Shown here piece after piece: positions 17,982-27,475 of a stretch of DNA of 64,000 nt. The notes under the pieces were generated by a model. That model made no database searches. It was not told the origin of the DNA and saw only the letters and a list, made by a program, of their open reading frames with translations. Source of the stretch: Theionarchaea archaeon (lineage in GTDB: Archaea > Methanobacteriota_B > Thermococci > Methanofastidiosales > SZ-28-30); the NCBI GenBank assembly GCA_018992685.1, contig JACVGT010000003.1, forward strand, positions 139,050-203,049, in the 5' to 3' direction. The position numbers and the translations under genes were made by a program. The first letter of the stretch is position 1, and every line of letters begins with the position of its first letter.

Positions 17982-19886
17982 ATGATGCTCAAAAAGAGAG
18001 TCTGGATTGCCTTTCTTGTAGTGGTTCTCATTCTATCTTTGATTCCTGTCTATGGAGACCCTGCTGAACCAAGAAACGACATTAGCACAGCAGATACCAG
18101 AGTCTTCGATCTCATAAATAAGCTTGACTGGGGCTACGGCAAGAATGGAGAACATCGCCAGAGTCTGCTGATGGCTGGCCATCTCCTCTGGATGGCATAT
18201 CAAGATGAAAACTGGGATGACAAGGACCCTCAGAAACCCAAGGGACCTCTGGAAAAGGCCTTCATTCTGGGCGCAATAGATGATGCCTTGGAAGCGTTGA
18301 ACCGATTCTCAAAAGACAGTCAGGGAAAGCCGCGGCGTCTCGATGCTGATGATGGTGTAAACACCGCGTTCCACCAGTGGGTGGCTGAAATCATTGAAAG
18401 GCTGGAAAGCGCCAAGAAAGAACTGGAAAAAAACTTCTATGGGACTCCTCAGCACCTGAAGGATGCTCTCAAGGGACTTGTGGACATCTGGTCAGGGAAA
18501 TCAGAAGCTTCCAGCAGTGCAAAGAAGGCAGGCGAGGACGCGCAGGAAAACCTCTGTCAGTGGGATGCAAACCCACAGCCCTCACCTGGAACTACTCCCA
18601 CTCCTCCGTGGACACCGCCCAAAAAAGACGGAAAGCCGGTGCCAACTAGGGTAGGTGGAGATGAGGTACCGGTACCAAAACGCAGGCTGCACCTGGATCT
18701 TCAGAAACTTCTCATTGAGATCTTCAAGAAGAACGAGAGGAATATCAGGAACCTCCCCAAGTGGCTCGAACGAAATCCGACTAACATGAAAGACCATGCT
18801 GGCACTGTAGCAGATGAAGCCCTCAAGCTGCTGAAGATTCTCAGGGCAATTGCCCGATTATTGGATGTCCCCTTGAAACCCATCGCATTGTACAAGAATG
18901 TTTACGTGTACACAGACCCTCAAGGAGGATGGGGTCGGTTTCCAGGAGGGACGCCCGTGTCAACAGGATCGGCTGGCGCAGATATTGAGACAGTCATTGT
19001 GGATTCAAGAGGACCGGATTTATCTGTGTACTTTGCAATGAACGGGACTGTAGAGGAAAAAGACGGAAAGGAAATCAGTTTGCTCATTGATCGAGATTCT
19101 GATTCCAGTACTGGCTCTAGTGAAGCCATCTATGGCGGACTGGGGATAGACACATCCGTGGGATTGTACTGTTCAGCCTCCTCTCCTGCTCAGTGGAACC
19201 TGCAAGTGTGGGAGATAACAAACGGGGAATGGGTCATGATTGAGGAACTGGATTCCTCTCTGTGGGACATATCAGACAATGTGGTGGAGTTCACTGTACC
19301 TGATTTTGAGGAAATGCTGGGAATCGAGACGCACTTTTTCAGCTGGATAGCAATGGCCTATGAGGACGGTAATGTAGATATGGGCCCGGATGAACCAGTT
19401 ATATCCTTTTCTCAGGTGTTGCCTGAAGCTTTCAGCGTGCTGGCTCAGGGAGCAGACTATGATCTCAATCAGGATTTCGCCAGGTACTTCTCTGAGTATA
19501 CTACAGATACTGATGCTGTATTCAAGGTTCACCTGGGAGGTTCTGCCATACACGAAGGGTTGTGGAGGAAGTACGGTGCCTTCTTCATGAAGGACGAGGG
19601 AGGACATTATTCCAGAATAGTCTACGAAGAGGAGGAGTACCAAGGTGCATGGGGAGAGGTAGACTACTGCATTCTGGTCTTTGAGGTGACCCGAGAGGGC
19701 ATAGCAGTGAACGTTGCAGGTATTACCCGTTATGGAACGAGGGGTGGACTGCAGTGGTTAATGGAACACTGGGACGTTGTGACGCCATCTGAGGAGGCCC
19801 CGTTGGTGTTGATCTTGGAGTGGGCTGACGAAAACCACAATGGGTCAGTAGATTCTGAGGAAACAGTGGAGATCAAAGTGATCTAA
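17982..19886 (+). CDS. Secreted multidomain protein of unknown function
   Basis: A 634-residue protein with a signal peptide (KKRVWIAFLVVVLILSLIPVYG). A helical domain (about 35-190) is followed by a Pro/Thr linker (PSPGTTPTPPWTPPKK near 205), a second helical segment (about 230-320) and two beta-rich regions. The first beta-rich region (near 335-470) contains LLIDRDSDSSTGSS. The C-terminus has an acidic calcium-loop-like motif, DENHNGSVDSEE. There is no C-terminal membrane anchor, so it is probably released or held by another surface protein. I do not recognise the family. Confidence 0.75.
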   Translation: MMLKKRVWIAFLVVVLILSLIPVYGDPAEPRNDISTADTRVFDLINKLDWGYGKNGEHRQSLLMAGHLLWMAYQDENWDDKDPQKPKGPLEKAFILGAIDDALEALNRFSKDSQGKPRRLDADDGVNTAFHQWVAEIIERLESAKKELEKNFYGTPQHLKDALKGLVDIWSGKSEASSSAKKAGEDAQENLCQWDANPQPSPGTTPTPPWTPPKKDGKPVPTRVGGDEVPVPKRRLHLDLQKLLIEIFKKNERNIRNLPKWLERNPTNMKDHAGTVADEALKLLKILRAIARLLDVPLKPIALYKNVYVYTDPQGGWGRFPGGTPVSTGSAGADIETVIVDSRGPDLSVYFAMNGTVEEKDGKEISLLIDRDSDSSTGSSEAIYGGLGIDTSVGLYCSASSPAQWNLQVWEITNGEWVMIEELDSSLWDISDNVVEFTVPDFEEMLGIETHFFSWIAMAYEDGNVDMGPDEPVISFSQVLPEAFSVLAQGADYDLNQDFARYFSEYTTDTDAVFKVHLGGSAIHEGLWRKYGAFFMKDEGGHYSRIVYEEEEYQGAWGEVDYCILVFEVTREGIAVNVAGITRYGTRGGLQWLMEHWDVVTPSEEAPLVLILEWADENHNGSVDSEETVEIKVI

Positions 19887-20027
19887 CCTGGCGATGTACA
19901 GTGGAATGGGAGGAGACCTGCACCACCAAAGGTGAACAGAAAGTATGGAGTGTTCTGTTTCATCCCCCCCTTGTGGAAATCCTTAAAACATACAGGCCAC
20001 CAGGAGTTATCAAGAGATGAAGATCCA

Positions 20028-21005
20028 ATGCAATCTGTCATTGAAACTCAATCCCTGACCAAAATCTTCAACCAGAAGACCATAGCAGTTAATGATCTCT
20101 ATTTAACAGTTCCTGAGAACTCAATCTACGGATTTCTAGGGCCAAATGGGGCCGGAAAGACCACCACGATCAAGCTGATGCTGGGATTGATTCGTCCATC
20201 TGCGGGATCCGTCCGCATGTTTGGTGCCCCAGTGAGAATGGATTCTTCAGATGTGAGACGGAGAATTGGCTATTTGCCCACACAGCCCGGGTTCCCTGAT
20301 GCCATGACTCCCATAACCTATCTGGACTTCATTGGCAAAGTGTTCGGCATTCCCAGACAGGTTCGGATACCACGGATCACGGAATTGATTCGGAGCGTTG
20401 ATCTGCTGCCTCTGTCTTCTTCAGAAATCAAGAGGTTCTCCACCGGTGAGATTACTCGAATCGCAATGGCTGCATGCTTGATAAACGATCCAGAACTCCT
20501 CATACTGGATGAACCAACGCTGGGACTGGATCCTATAGGGCGGGCATCCACGGTCAAACTCATCACAGAGCTGGGAAACAGGGAAGGAAAGACCGTCTTT
20601 GTTTCTTCTCACATTCTGGCTGACATCGAACGGTTCTGTACCCATGTTGGCATCATAAACAGTGGCAAGCTCATATTCAACGGGACTGTTACTGAAGTGA
20701 AGAAACTCATCAGAACCAATACGGTGGAATTACAGGTTGAAGGCAAAACAGAGTCATTTCTTTCAGAATTGGAAGCGATTCCTCATATTACGAATGTACA
20801 ATCACTCAGGCACGCCATAAGGATTAGCATTGATCCTCAGTACCACTCTGAGACACTGTTGGACATTTTCAAGATCTTGATTGAGAGGAACCTCGAGTTG
20901 GTCTCCCTCAATTTGGGATCCGAAACTCTTGAAGAAGCATTTCTGGATTTGCTGGAGGAGGAGAAGTCACATGGATTTTTACGAGCAATCTCAAGAAGGG
21001 CGTAG
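20028..21005 (+). CDS. ABC transporter ATP-binding protein
   Basis: A 325-residue ABC ATPase with Walker A (GPNGAGKTTT), signature FSTGEITRIAMA in place of LSGGQ, Walker B (LLILDEPTLGLDP) and the H-loop (VFVSSHI). After residue 220 it has the extension typical of CcmA/NatA-type exporters. The ATG at 20028 (MQSVIETQSL) fits the family; the in-frame start at 19932 adds 32 atypical residues. It overlaps the permease gene by 35 nt, so the two form one exporter. Substrate unknown. Confidence 0.9.
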   Translation: MQSVIETQSLTKIFNQKTIAVNDLYLTVPENSIYGFLGPNGAGKTTTIKLMLGLIRPSAGSVRMFGAPVRMDSSDVRRRIGYLPTQPGFPDAMTPITYLDFIGKVFGIPRQVRIPRITELIRSVDLLPLSSSEIKRFSTGEITRIAMAACLINDPELLILDEPTLGLDPIGRASTVKLITELGNREGKTVFVSSHILADIERFCTHVGIINSGKLIFNGTVTEVKKLIRTNTVELQVEGKTESFLSELEAIPHITNVQSLRHAIRISIDPQYHSETLLDIFKILIERNLELVSLNLGSETLEEAFLDLLEEEKSHGFLRAISRRA

Positions 21006-21729
21006 TATTCGACATCATCTGGAGCGAAATGTCTTTCTGGTCTTATTCAATCATGAGATACGATCAGGATTCAGGAATCCTCTACAGAGGGGATGGATTG
21101 CTGCGATCCTCTTTCTTGGATCACTTCTTACTCTTGGTAGCAAGAACCTGGAGGCCATCAGTGCGCTACTGGTTCTGTTCATCTTTTTCGGGAGTATTGT
21201 CACACTTGTACTTTCCTCATTTTCTATATCAGGGGAGATAAATAGAATTGCAGACTCTCTGTTAAGCAAATCAGTGAAGCGCTGGGAATATGTACTCTCC
21301 AAGACGGTATCACAGGCTGTGATTGTAGCAGTGGTATACCTGCTGGGAGTCTTGCTGCAGGTAGGAATCCTGTGGAGACTTAATTTCCTCCCAGAACTCT
21401 TGGATTATGGGAACCTATTCTTCTTCATTATGCTTGTGGGACTTGTTCTGATATTCTTTTCTTCTGCTGGCGTGATGTTTTCTTCCTTGTTTTCGAGAAC
21501 AGTGCTCTCACTTCTTTCAGGGTTCATTGTGTGGTTTCTCCTCGTATTTCTCTTCCTGGCCACGGGGTGGAACTTCATGTACTCACCAGTGGAGATTTTT
21601 GAGCATTTTCTGCCCATCCTGGAGGGTTCGTGGGATGTTGAATTCTGGAAGATAATCCTCTTCTATGCGGGTTCTTCGTGTGTGTTCTCCCTTGTTTCGT
21701 TATTGTGGTTCTACCAGAGGGATCTGTGA
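20971..21729 (+). CDS. ABC-2 type transporter permease
   Basis: A 252-residue membrane protein with about six hydrophobic helices, beginning near RGWIAAILFLGSLLTL and ending with GSSCVFSLVSLLWFYQRDL. It follows a GGAGGAG site 11 nt before its ATG, embedded in the end of the ATPase gene. The N-terminal FNHEIRSGFRNP stretch resembles the coupling region of ABC-2 exporters. It forms a two-gene ABC exporter with the upstream ATPase. Confidence 0.8.
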   Translation: MDFYEQSQEGRSIRHHLERNVFLVLFNHEIRSGFRNPLQRGWIAAILFLGSLLTLGSKNLEAISALLVLFIFFGSIVTLVLSSFSISGEINRIADSLLSKSVKRWEYVLSKTVSQAVIVAVVYLLGVLLQVGILWRLNFLPELLDYGNLFFFIMLVGLVLIFFSSAGVMFSSLFSRTVLSLLSGFIVWFLLVFLFLATGWNFMYSPVEIFEHFLPILEGSWDVEFWKIILFYAGSSCVFSLVSLLWFYQRDL

Positions 21730-22013
21730 AACCGTGGATTCTGAACATTGTGGGTGATACACTGAGCATGAAGGATGCAGCTCCCCAGAAATTGACAGAG
21801 TGTGGTGATACACACAAGGAATGGTGAAGAGCAGCGATTGGCGGGCAGCCCCTCCCTCATCGGGTAGGAAGACGAGTGGGTCCCAGCCTGATCTTGAAAG
21901 AATTCCTCGGCTCTGCTCTGAAAGAAAAGTATGTTACGATTCAGAAGCAGCGAGCCTACTAGAAGAGAAAGCAGAAGATAAGTAGTTGTTCTCTGTTCAT
22001 TTCAGGCTCAAAT
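21730..22013. other. Intergenic region between convergent genes
   Basis: About 280 nt between the permease stop and the methyltransferase stop. I see no ORF with codon bias, no RNA signature and no repeat. Confidence 0.5.
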
Positions 22014-22826
22014 TCATCCATGAGCCAGTTCTTTTGTGCCAACAAAGATTCCATATCCAAAATAGTCAAACACGTTCAATGGTATTTTCGTTGCCTCTAT
22101 TGTCATCTCTTTGATTACTTTTCTGTAGACAGGGTCTGTGAAGAACAGCGAGACGAGTCTCCCCCATGGTTTGATTACGTCTTTGAGACTTACCATCTTG
22201 AGTTCATTGCTGAACTGGGAGAGATATGCAGTCTTGCGGGGACTCGCTACAACGACATGTAGTCCGGCTCCTTCTAACAGTGTTTCCCAACCGTCAGGTG
22301 ACTCTGGCTCAACTCCCATTATTCTGGAGAAGGACTTCACAAGACTATCAGGGGGTGGAGTTATCCAGGTAGTCTCATTGATCCCAACAAATCCTCCTGT
22401 TTTGACCACACGTCCATACTCACTCATTGCTCTTTCCTTGTCAGGGACAAATGCGGTGACAGACTCACTCACAACAGCATCGAACTGATTATCTTCAAAA
22501 GGGAGATTCATAGCATCTGCCACCTGGACCTCAACCGCCTCTTCAACACCTTCCTCTTGTGCTCTTTCCCTCGAACGAATTACCATCTCTTCTCGAATAT
22601 CCACTGCTGCAACGGTACAACCATAGGTCTTTGCCATGAAACATGCTGCACTTCCTACGCCGCATCCAACGTCCAGCACATACGAATCTCTTCCAACATG
22701 GCATGATTCAGCCAGATCCTGCGTGGCTTCCAATCCACCCATGTGGTTTGTAATTCCCAGTAAGGATTGCAGCTCAAAATATGATTTCTTCAGATCTACC
22801 TGCTGGCTAAAACCCTTCGTTTTCAT
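22014..22826 (-). CDS. SAM-dependent methyltransferase (class I)
   Basis: A 270-residue Rossmann methyltransferase: VLDVGCGVGSAACFMAK (motif I), CTVAAVDIREEMV (motif II), VQVADAMNLPFEDNQFDAVVS (acidic loop and motif IV) and VVKTGGFVGINETTWI. This resembles ubiquinone/sterol-type methyltransferases, but the substrate cannot be told. The start is the ATG at 22826; a GTG is directly upstream at 22829. TATA at 22851-22858 makes it leaderless. Confidence 0.85.
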   Translation of the reverse strand: MKTKGFSQQVDLKKSYFELQSLLGITNHMGGLEATQDLAESCHVGRDSYVLDVGCGVGSAACFMAKTYGCTVAAVDIREEMVIRSRERAQEEGVEEAVEVQVADAMNLPFEDNQFDAVVSESVTAFVPDKERAMSEYGRVVKTGGFVGINETTWITPPPDSLVKSFSRIMGVEPESPDGWETLLEGAGLHVVVASPRKTAYLSQFSNELKMVSLKDVIKPWGRLVSLFFTDPVYRKVIKEMTIEATKIPLNVFDYFGYGIFVGTKELAHG

Positions 22827-22850
22827 CACCTTCTGTATGAGGTTTTAGCA

Positions 22851-22888
22851 TTTAAATCTTTGTTTGAAGAACACATGAATATGTATTC
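22851..22888 (-). promoter_or_regulatory. Promoter and palindromic operator of the methyltransferase
   Basis: GATTTAAA (22851-22858, minus strand) is the TATA element. A palindrome TGAATA-TG-TATTCA (22875-22888) lies immediately upstream, where archaeal activators or repressors bind. A four-fold CTGAC repeat follows at 22897-22916. The rest up to 23211 shows no gene. Confidence 0.5.
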
Positions 22889-23211
22889 ACATATTTCTGA
22901 CCTGACCTGACCTGACTGTCTCCCGTTCTCTATGACTCTGGAACGTGCAGGAACGATGATGTTCACTTCCACGACGTGAAATGTAGCTCCATTCAAAGTC
23001 TCTTGGAACCGCATGTCAGGTTTGCACTATTTCGTGCAAACCCAGCGTATTTATCTCTGTACATCATGCTTCTTGTGGAAAGTGAAATGCCTTTCGGCGC
23101 AGGGAACAAGGTCTTTCACCGCTTTTCCTCCTTTTCCTTTTTTTTGGGCTGTCTTCAATCTAGCCGGCATCTGCCTCTCCAGGTGAACCTTCTTATCAGA
23201 CATCAAAACAG

Positions 23212-23236
23212 TTATATATACACGTGTAAAGGGTGA
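23212..23236 (+). promoter_or_regulatory. Promoter and candidate autoregulatory site of the Lrp-like gene
   Basis: The TATA element TTATATAT (23212-23219) is abutted by the palindrome ACACGTGT (23220-23227), then the ribosome site GGGTGA (23231-23236). A palindrome between TATA and the start is a usual place for autorepression by Lrp proteins. Confidence 0.5.
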
Positions 23237-23239
23237 TAT

Positions 23240-23716
23240 ATGTTAAAGAAGAAAGGAGTCAAGATTACGGAGAGACAATACGAATTGGTGAAGATGTTTG
23301 AGAAACAGGGTTCAGTCCACAAAGTATGCACAGTTACCACCAGCCAGGCAGATCTCTCCAAGAAACTGGGCATTACCAGGCAGGCATTACATACACATCT
23401 CAAGAGTCTGAAAGATGAAGGCCTCATCAGAACAGGGAGAGGATTCATCGATCTCACAGAAAAAGCTCTGGAATTTCTGGAAACCAGAACAGGTGAAGCC
23501 TACATCGTCATCAGAACAGACCCTCAGAGAAGAAGAGAAGTTCTCAACAATGTGTCCCAACTGGAATTTCACAAATTATGCAGGACCACGGGGGATGCAG
23601 ATATCATTATTACAGTAGAAAGAAAGAATTTGGACAACGCTATAGAAGAAATTCAGAAAATGGAAGGAATAAGAGAAGCTACCACCCATATCCTTTTGGA
23701 ATGCAGATGGGAGTAA
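23240..23716 (+). CDS. Lrp/AsnC-type transcription regulator
   Basis: A 158-residue protein. Residues about 10-75 form a winged helix (TSQADLSKKLGITRQALHTH, then LKDEGLIRTGRG). Residues about 85-155 form an AsnC/RAM-type ligand domain (GEAYIVIRTDPQRRREV, GDADIIITVE, IEEIQKMEGIREATTHIL). It should bind DNA as a multimer and respond to a small molecule. It stands alone between the methyltransferase and a flavoprotein gene; targets are unknown. Confidence 0.85.
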   Translation: MLKKKGVKITERQYELVKMFEKQGSVHKVCTVTTSQADLSKKLGITRQALHTHLKSLKDEGLIRTGRGFIDLTEKALEFLETRTGEAYIVIRTDPQRRREVLNNVSQLEFHKLCRTTGDADIIITVERKNLDNAIEEIQKMEGIREATTHILLECRWE

Positions 23717-23746
23717 CTCACGGTGCCTTCAGACCTCTGCGTGTCG

Positions 23747-24340
23747 TCAGGATTTCTTGAGCAATTCCCGTATTCTCTTTCCCATACTCTCACAGGTTTG
23801 AACGGCCAGAGGATCTTTCTTCACAAACCGCCATCCATCATCTTTCTGCAGGCTACCAGCTACAAAGAACCCTTCTGAGACGGGATCTTCACAGGTGCCA
23901 AATACCAGCATCCCGTGCCCGAGAGCAAAGTTTACGAGACTGGAAGCCACCATTTCCTGACCACCATTTCTCAGTCCCGCGTGGGTAATAACTGCACAGT
24001 ATTTGTTCTTGAGTCTTGTACTCTGCATTTTCATTGTTCTGGACCGGTCAATGAAGGTCTTCATCACGGCGGGAACTTGTCCAAAGTAGGAGGGTGCACC
24101 CAATATGATGCAGTCCGCCTCAAGCAACGCATGTTCAATTCTGGTCATGTCATCCTCTTTGGGGCATCTGCGTTCTCTCACACAGAGATCGCAACCATCA
24201 CAGTTCTGTATCGTGTACTCTGATAGATAGATAATGTCAGTTTCAATGGAGGGGTCTTCCACTGCTGAGAGGACCTCCTCTACCAAGAAGGATGTATTCC
24301 CTTTCTTTCTGGGACTTCCCACGACACCAACTACTTTCAT
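23747..24340 (-). CDS. Iron-sulfur flavoprotein / NADPH-dependent FMN reductase family
   Basis: A 197-residue flavodoxin-like protein: VVGVVGSPRKKGNTSFLVEE binds the FMN phosphate, QNCDGCDLCVRERRCPKEDDM is a compact cysteine motif for a [4Fe-4S] cluster, and ILGAPSYFGQVPAVMKTFIDR is the family core. This matches archaeal Isf proteins, which pass electrons from ferredoxin and protect against oxygen. A TATA element at 24363-24372 on the minus strand makes it leaderless. Confidence 0.87.
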   Translation of the reverse strand: MKVVGVVGSPRKKGNTSFLVEEVLSAVEDPSIETDIIYLSEYTIQNCDGCDLCVRERRCPKEDDMTRIEHALLEADCIILGAPSYFGQVPAVMKTFIDRSRTMKMQSTRLKNKYCAVITHAGLRNGGQEMVASSLVNFALGHGMLVFGTCEDPVSEGFFVAGSLQKDDGWRFVKKDPLAVQTCESMGKRIRELLKKS

Positions 24341-24530
24341 GCAGTATGTGTTCTTCTAATTCTTTTAAATGTGTCGTGTTGCACCTGCAACACTGATGAA
24401 AAGAGTCATCGGAGCCCGCCGGGCAGAACAACAAAACACTCTTGGAACCAGGGTCGGCACATATCTCTCGGGCTCCTATCTCATCTTATCTTTAGAAACA
24501 TTTATATGAGGAGACTGCATAGGAGGCCCA

Positions 24531-24779
24531 ATGAAAATGTGCTGGGAACTCAATGAGGGCTGCGTGTGCAAATGGATGCACCCCTCGGAAGCACCTTGTC
24601 CAGCGTTCAGGGATCGAAAAGGATGCTGGGAAATCGATTGGATTGGTATTATTTCCAACCTGCCCCCCGATAAAAGAGAATACTGGAAGAAATTTATGAA
24701 GAAGTGTGCAGGCTGTCCCGTCTATCAAGAACACAAGGAAGAGAAGGACCAGACATTAGAGAAGGTTGAGTCATTATAG
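24531..24779 (+). CDS. Small cysteine-rich two-CW domain protein
   Basis: An 82-residue protein with the paired Cys-Trp pattern CWELNEGCVC, then CPAF and CWEI, and a later CAGCPVY. This is the two-CW type of archaeal zinc or iron-sulfur binding protein, of unknown role. TATA TTTATATG (24501-24508) is 26 nt from the ATG, and AGGAGG lies just upstream. Confidence 0.7.
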   Translation: MKMCWELNEGCVCKWMHPSEAPCPAFRDRKGCWEIDWIGIISNLPPDKREYWKKFMKKCAGCPVYQEHKEEKDQTLEKVESL

Positions 24780-24966
24780 CAGGCGATGCTGCGGCGAGCG
24801 GGGAGAGAATTTTGGAATCGTCTAAAATAGAGGTAGCGAATTCTTCATGAAAATCGAGGATTGAGTTTTTCATGACTTCCTGGTTTTCTGATCTGCCCAC
24901 ATGTATTAGAGGGACATTCTCATCTGCGACTCTTTCACGTTAATTCTCCGGCAGATCTCCTCAGAA

Positions 24967-26559
24967 CTACAACATCCCCTTCATGGCCAATTCCTGCCGC
25001 AGGTATTTGAACGGCAAACTTCCTGCCCGGAGCAGAACGTCATGAAATGCTTGTTCCGAATAGGCCTTTCCCAGGTGGTTCTTAACGTCTTCTCGCAGTT
25101 CCAAAAGCATGTGCTTACCCAGAAGGTAGCTCAGGGGATAACCTGGGGTCTGCGTGTATCGCTTGACTTCTGCTTTCGCTGTGCTCAGTGACATTCCTGT
25201 CTCTCTCCGTAAGAAGGTCAGGGCCTGATCAAAGGTCATTGTCCTGCAGTGAAGACTCACATCTATGACAATCCTCACAGCCCGAAAGATAATGTCAACC
25301 GTCTGGACGAATTGGATTCTTGGGTCCCCAAGCCCATGATATCGCATGATTTCTTCGCAGTAGTGGGCCCATCCTTCAATAAATTCAGGTGCAGTGCTGA
25401 GCTGTCGTACAAGAGAAGAATTCCGACTGGCCCAGACGGCCTGCAAATGGTGTCCAGGATAGGCCTCATGGACAGACGTATTCACGATGGAGGACTTATC
25501 ATGTTCGGTGAGAAGGTGATCATCCACAGGAGTGACGAAGTAGATTCCCATTTGATCATCTTCGAAGGGTGCGGGGGGGAAATAAGCCGCTGTGGGGACT
25601 ATGTGTCGCAAAAAGACGGGAGTTTCTTCCACAACAAGGCGTTCTCCCCGGGGTAAGGAGGCTATCTGTTCACTGGTTACCAGGTCACGTACTTTCTCGA
25701 TGGCTTCACCATACTGTCTGAATGCATCCTGGAAGGTGGAAGGATGGTCATCTCGTATCTGAGTCCTCACCTGCTCAACTGACAGCTGGGGGTCGATCCT
25801 GGAAGCCAGTATCTTGAGGTGCTCTTTTTCTTTCAAGAGGTACTCCTCCCCGAGATGAAGGATTTCATCTGCAGCCATTCCCAGCTCTCTGACCTCGAGC
25901 AACCTTTCAAAGAGAGGCCTTCCGAGAGTGGGTTCTCCTTCACAGAGTAGTTCAGACAGCCATTCCACATAGGAAGATAGAGCCTCAGCTGTCCTCGCAG
26001 AAGCTTCATCCAGATCGTCGGTCTCCACACCCTTTTGTTTCGCAGTGGAAGAGATGACCTGAAAGAAGAGAGGAAGAACAGTACACGATTCAACAGCCAT
26101 GTCCCGCCATAATGCAGCAGGTGCAGAAATTCGACTCTTGATCTCCCTAATGAATAAGGGACACTGCTGTAACCGGGCAGTGATAGACTCCAGCCGAGTT
26201 TCAAAAGGCGCGAATTCCCGGGAAAACAAGGGCACGATAGCATAACCGATGATTGATGCACAATCAGGATCCCTTTCCCACATGCGAATTTCCTGCTCCT
26301 GGAAGAGATATTCTCTGGTAATTGAAATCATCAGGTCATAGTCAATCTGTTTCTCCCGTGACAGGTCTTTTCTGTCTATCACCTGCATTCTCTCGAGGTG
26401 TTCCGAGACTCCTTCAATGAAGACGGAATGAGATTCTCTGGTTCCAGAAGGCATTTTCTTATCATACTGATGCAGTCCAAATCCAGTGGCAAGGTCAGGC
26501 CTGAATTCCATAAGAGAGTAGAAGGCGTCACGTACGGCGCTATCGAATTCATCATCCAT
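24967..26559 (-). CDS. DUF885 family protein (putative metal-dependent carboxypeptidase-like)
   Basis: A 530-residue protein of the DUF885 family. The zinc-peptidase-like signature HEAYPGHHLQA lies near residue 365, with EGWAHYCEEIM about 35 residues later supplying a further acidic ligand. Other family pieces are YFVTPVDDHL and AYLPGEATSY-like YPLSYLLGKHM. Family members are suspected peptidases of cytosolic location. The ATG at 26559 is 25 nt from a TATA at 26580-26589. Confidence 0.82.
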   Translation of the reverse strand: MDDEFDSAVRDAFYSLMEFRPDLATGFGLHQYDKKMPSGTRESHSVFIEGVSEHLERMQVIDRKDLSREKQIDYDLMISITREYLFQEQEIRMWERDPDCASIIGYAIVPLFSREFAPFETRLESITARLQQCPLFIREIKSRISAPAALWRDMAVESCTVLPLFFQVISSTAKQKGVETDDLDEASARTAEALSSYVEWLSELLCEGEPTLGRPLFERLLEVRELGMAADEILHLGEEYLLKEKEHLKILASRIDPQLSVEQVRTQIRDDHPSTFQDAFRQYGEAIEKVRDLVTSEQIASLPRGERLVVEETPVFLRHIVPTAAYFPPAPFEDDQMGIYFVTPVDDHLLTEHDKSSIVNTSVHEAYPGHHLQAVWASRNSSLVRQLSTAPEFIEGWAHYCEEIMRYHGLGDPRIQFVQTVDIIFRAVRIVIDVSLHCRTMTFDQALTFLRRETGMSLSTAKAEVKRYTQTPGYPLSYLLGKHMLLELREDVKNHLGKAYSEQAFHDVLLRAGSLPFKYLRQELAMKGML

Positions 26560-26707
26560 AGCTTCCCTGTATTTGACACTATAAAAGTATTTACTTTGGG
26601 TTGTTCAGCATTAATTACTGCACAGATCTTGGCATCGTAATGCTTATAAGGAACAGAGGCGTAGAATGTCAGCAACGCGTTCTTTGTCTCGTAAAGGAGG
26701 AATTGTG

Positions 26708-27064
26708 ATGAAACATACCATATGTCACATTGAATGGTCTTCAACAGATCTTGAGAGAACAAAAAAGTTTCTTTCTGGGCTTTTCGAATGGGAATTCGAA
26801 TATTGGGGAGAGAACTACTTGCTATTCAGCCCACCTGAGGGTGTGGGGGGAGGAATAGCACAAGTGGAGAACGTCAATCCGGGTGATTCTCCTCTGATTC
26901 ATGTTGAAGTGGATGAGATCGAGCCATACCTAGAAAAAGCGAAGCAGCTGGGTGGGTGTGTGGCAGCCCCAAAGACAGAAATTCCTACGGTAGGGTGGTA
27001 TGCAGTCCTCACCGACCCTGATGGGAATCTGGTAGGTCTCTTCCAAGGGATAAAGGAAGAATAA
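26708..27064 (+). CDS. VOC (glyoxalase/bleomycin-resistance) family protein
   Basis: A 118-residue VOC protein: HIEWSSTDLERTKKFLSGLFEW, then LIHVEVDEIEPYLEKAKQLGG and GWYAVLTDPDGNLVGLFQ. The paired beta-alpha-beta modules usually bind a divalent metal (His6 and the C-terminal acidic residues). The ATG at 26708 follows AAAGGAGGAATT; the earlier in-frame start at 26666 has no such site. Substrate unknown. A T-rich run at 27068-27082 follows. Confidence 0.85.
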   Translation: MKHTICHIEWSSTDLERTKKFLSGLFEWEFEYWGENYLLFSPPEGVGGGIAQVENVNPGDSPLIHVEVDEIEPYLEKAKQLGGCVAAPKTEIPTVGWYAVLTDPDGNLVGLFQGIKEE

Positions 27065-27067
27065 TTC

Positions 27068-27082
27068 CCTTTTTCTATTTTT
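27068..27082 (+). terminator. T-rich terminator after the VOC gene
   Basis: CCCTTTTTCTATTTTTA directly after the stop codon is a typical archaeal U-rich termination tract. Confidence 0.4.
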
Positions 27083-27252
27083 ACGTCCACAAAATGAGGA
27101 AGCAGATTGTTATCTGTGGTGTTTCTCTCTCTGTTGCAGCATTGTGAATGGTTCTGAAGACTGGTGCTAACTATGGAATGGCGTTCTGACGTGAATGGGA
27201 CTCCAGGTGTGTCATGAACAATGTTTAAAAAGGGTGGACCGCACTCTTTCCC

Positions 27253-27471
27253 ATGTGCCTTGCAATTCCTGGCAAAGTCGTAGAGATTTCTGGGTCAGAG
27301 GGTACGGTAGATTTTGGCGGTGTCAAACAGAAGGTACGAATAGATTTGATACTGGATTTGAAGCCGGGTGACTATGTCATAGTTCATACGGGGTTTGCAA
27401 TCGAGAAGCTGGACGAAAAGGACGCTCTGGAAACTCTGGAATTGTGGAAAGAACTTGCAGAATACATGTGA
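27253..27471 (+). CDS. hypC: Hydrogenase maturation chaperone HypC
   Basis: A 72-residue HypC with the essential N-terminal MCLAIPGKVVEI, in which Cys2 holds the Fe(CN)2CO precursor, and GDYVIVHTGFAIEKLD. It works with HypD in assembling the NiFe-hydrogenase iron centre. A TATA at 27224-27233 gives a leaderless start. It is followed 4 nt later by hypD. Confidence 0.95.
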   Translation: MCLAIPGKVVEISGSEGTVDFGGVKQKVRIDLILDLKPGDYVIVHTGFAIEKLDEKDALETLELWKELAEYM

Positions 27472-27475
27472 TTTT

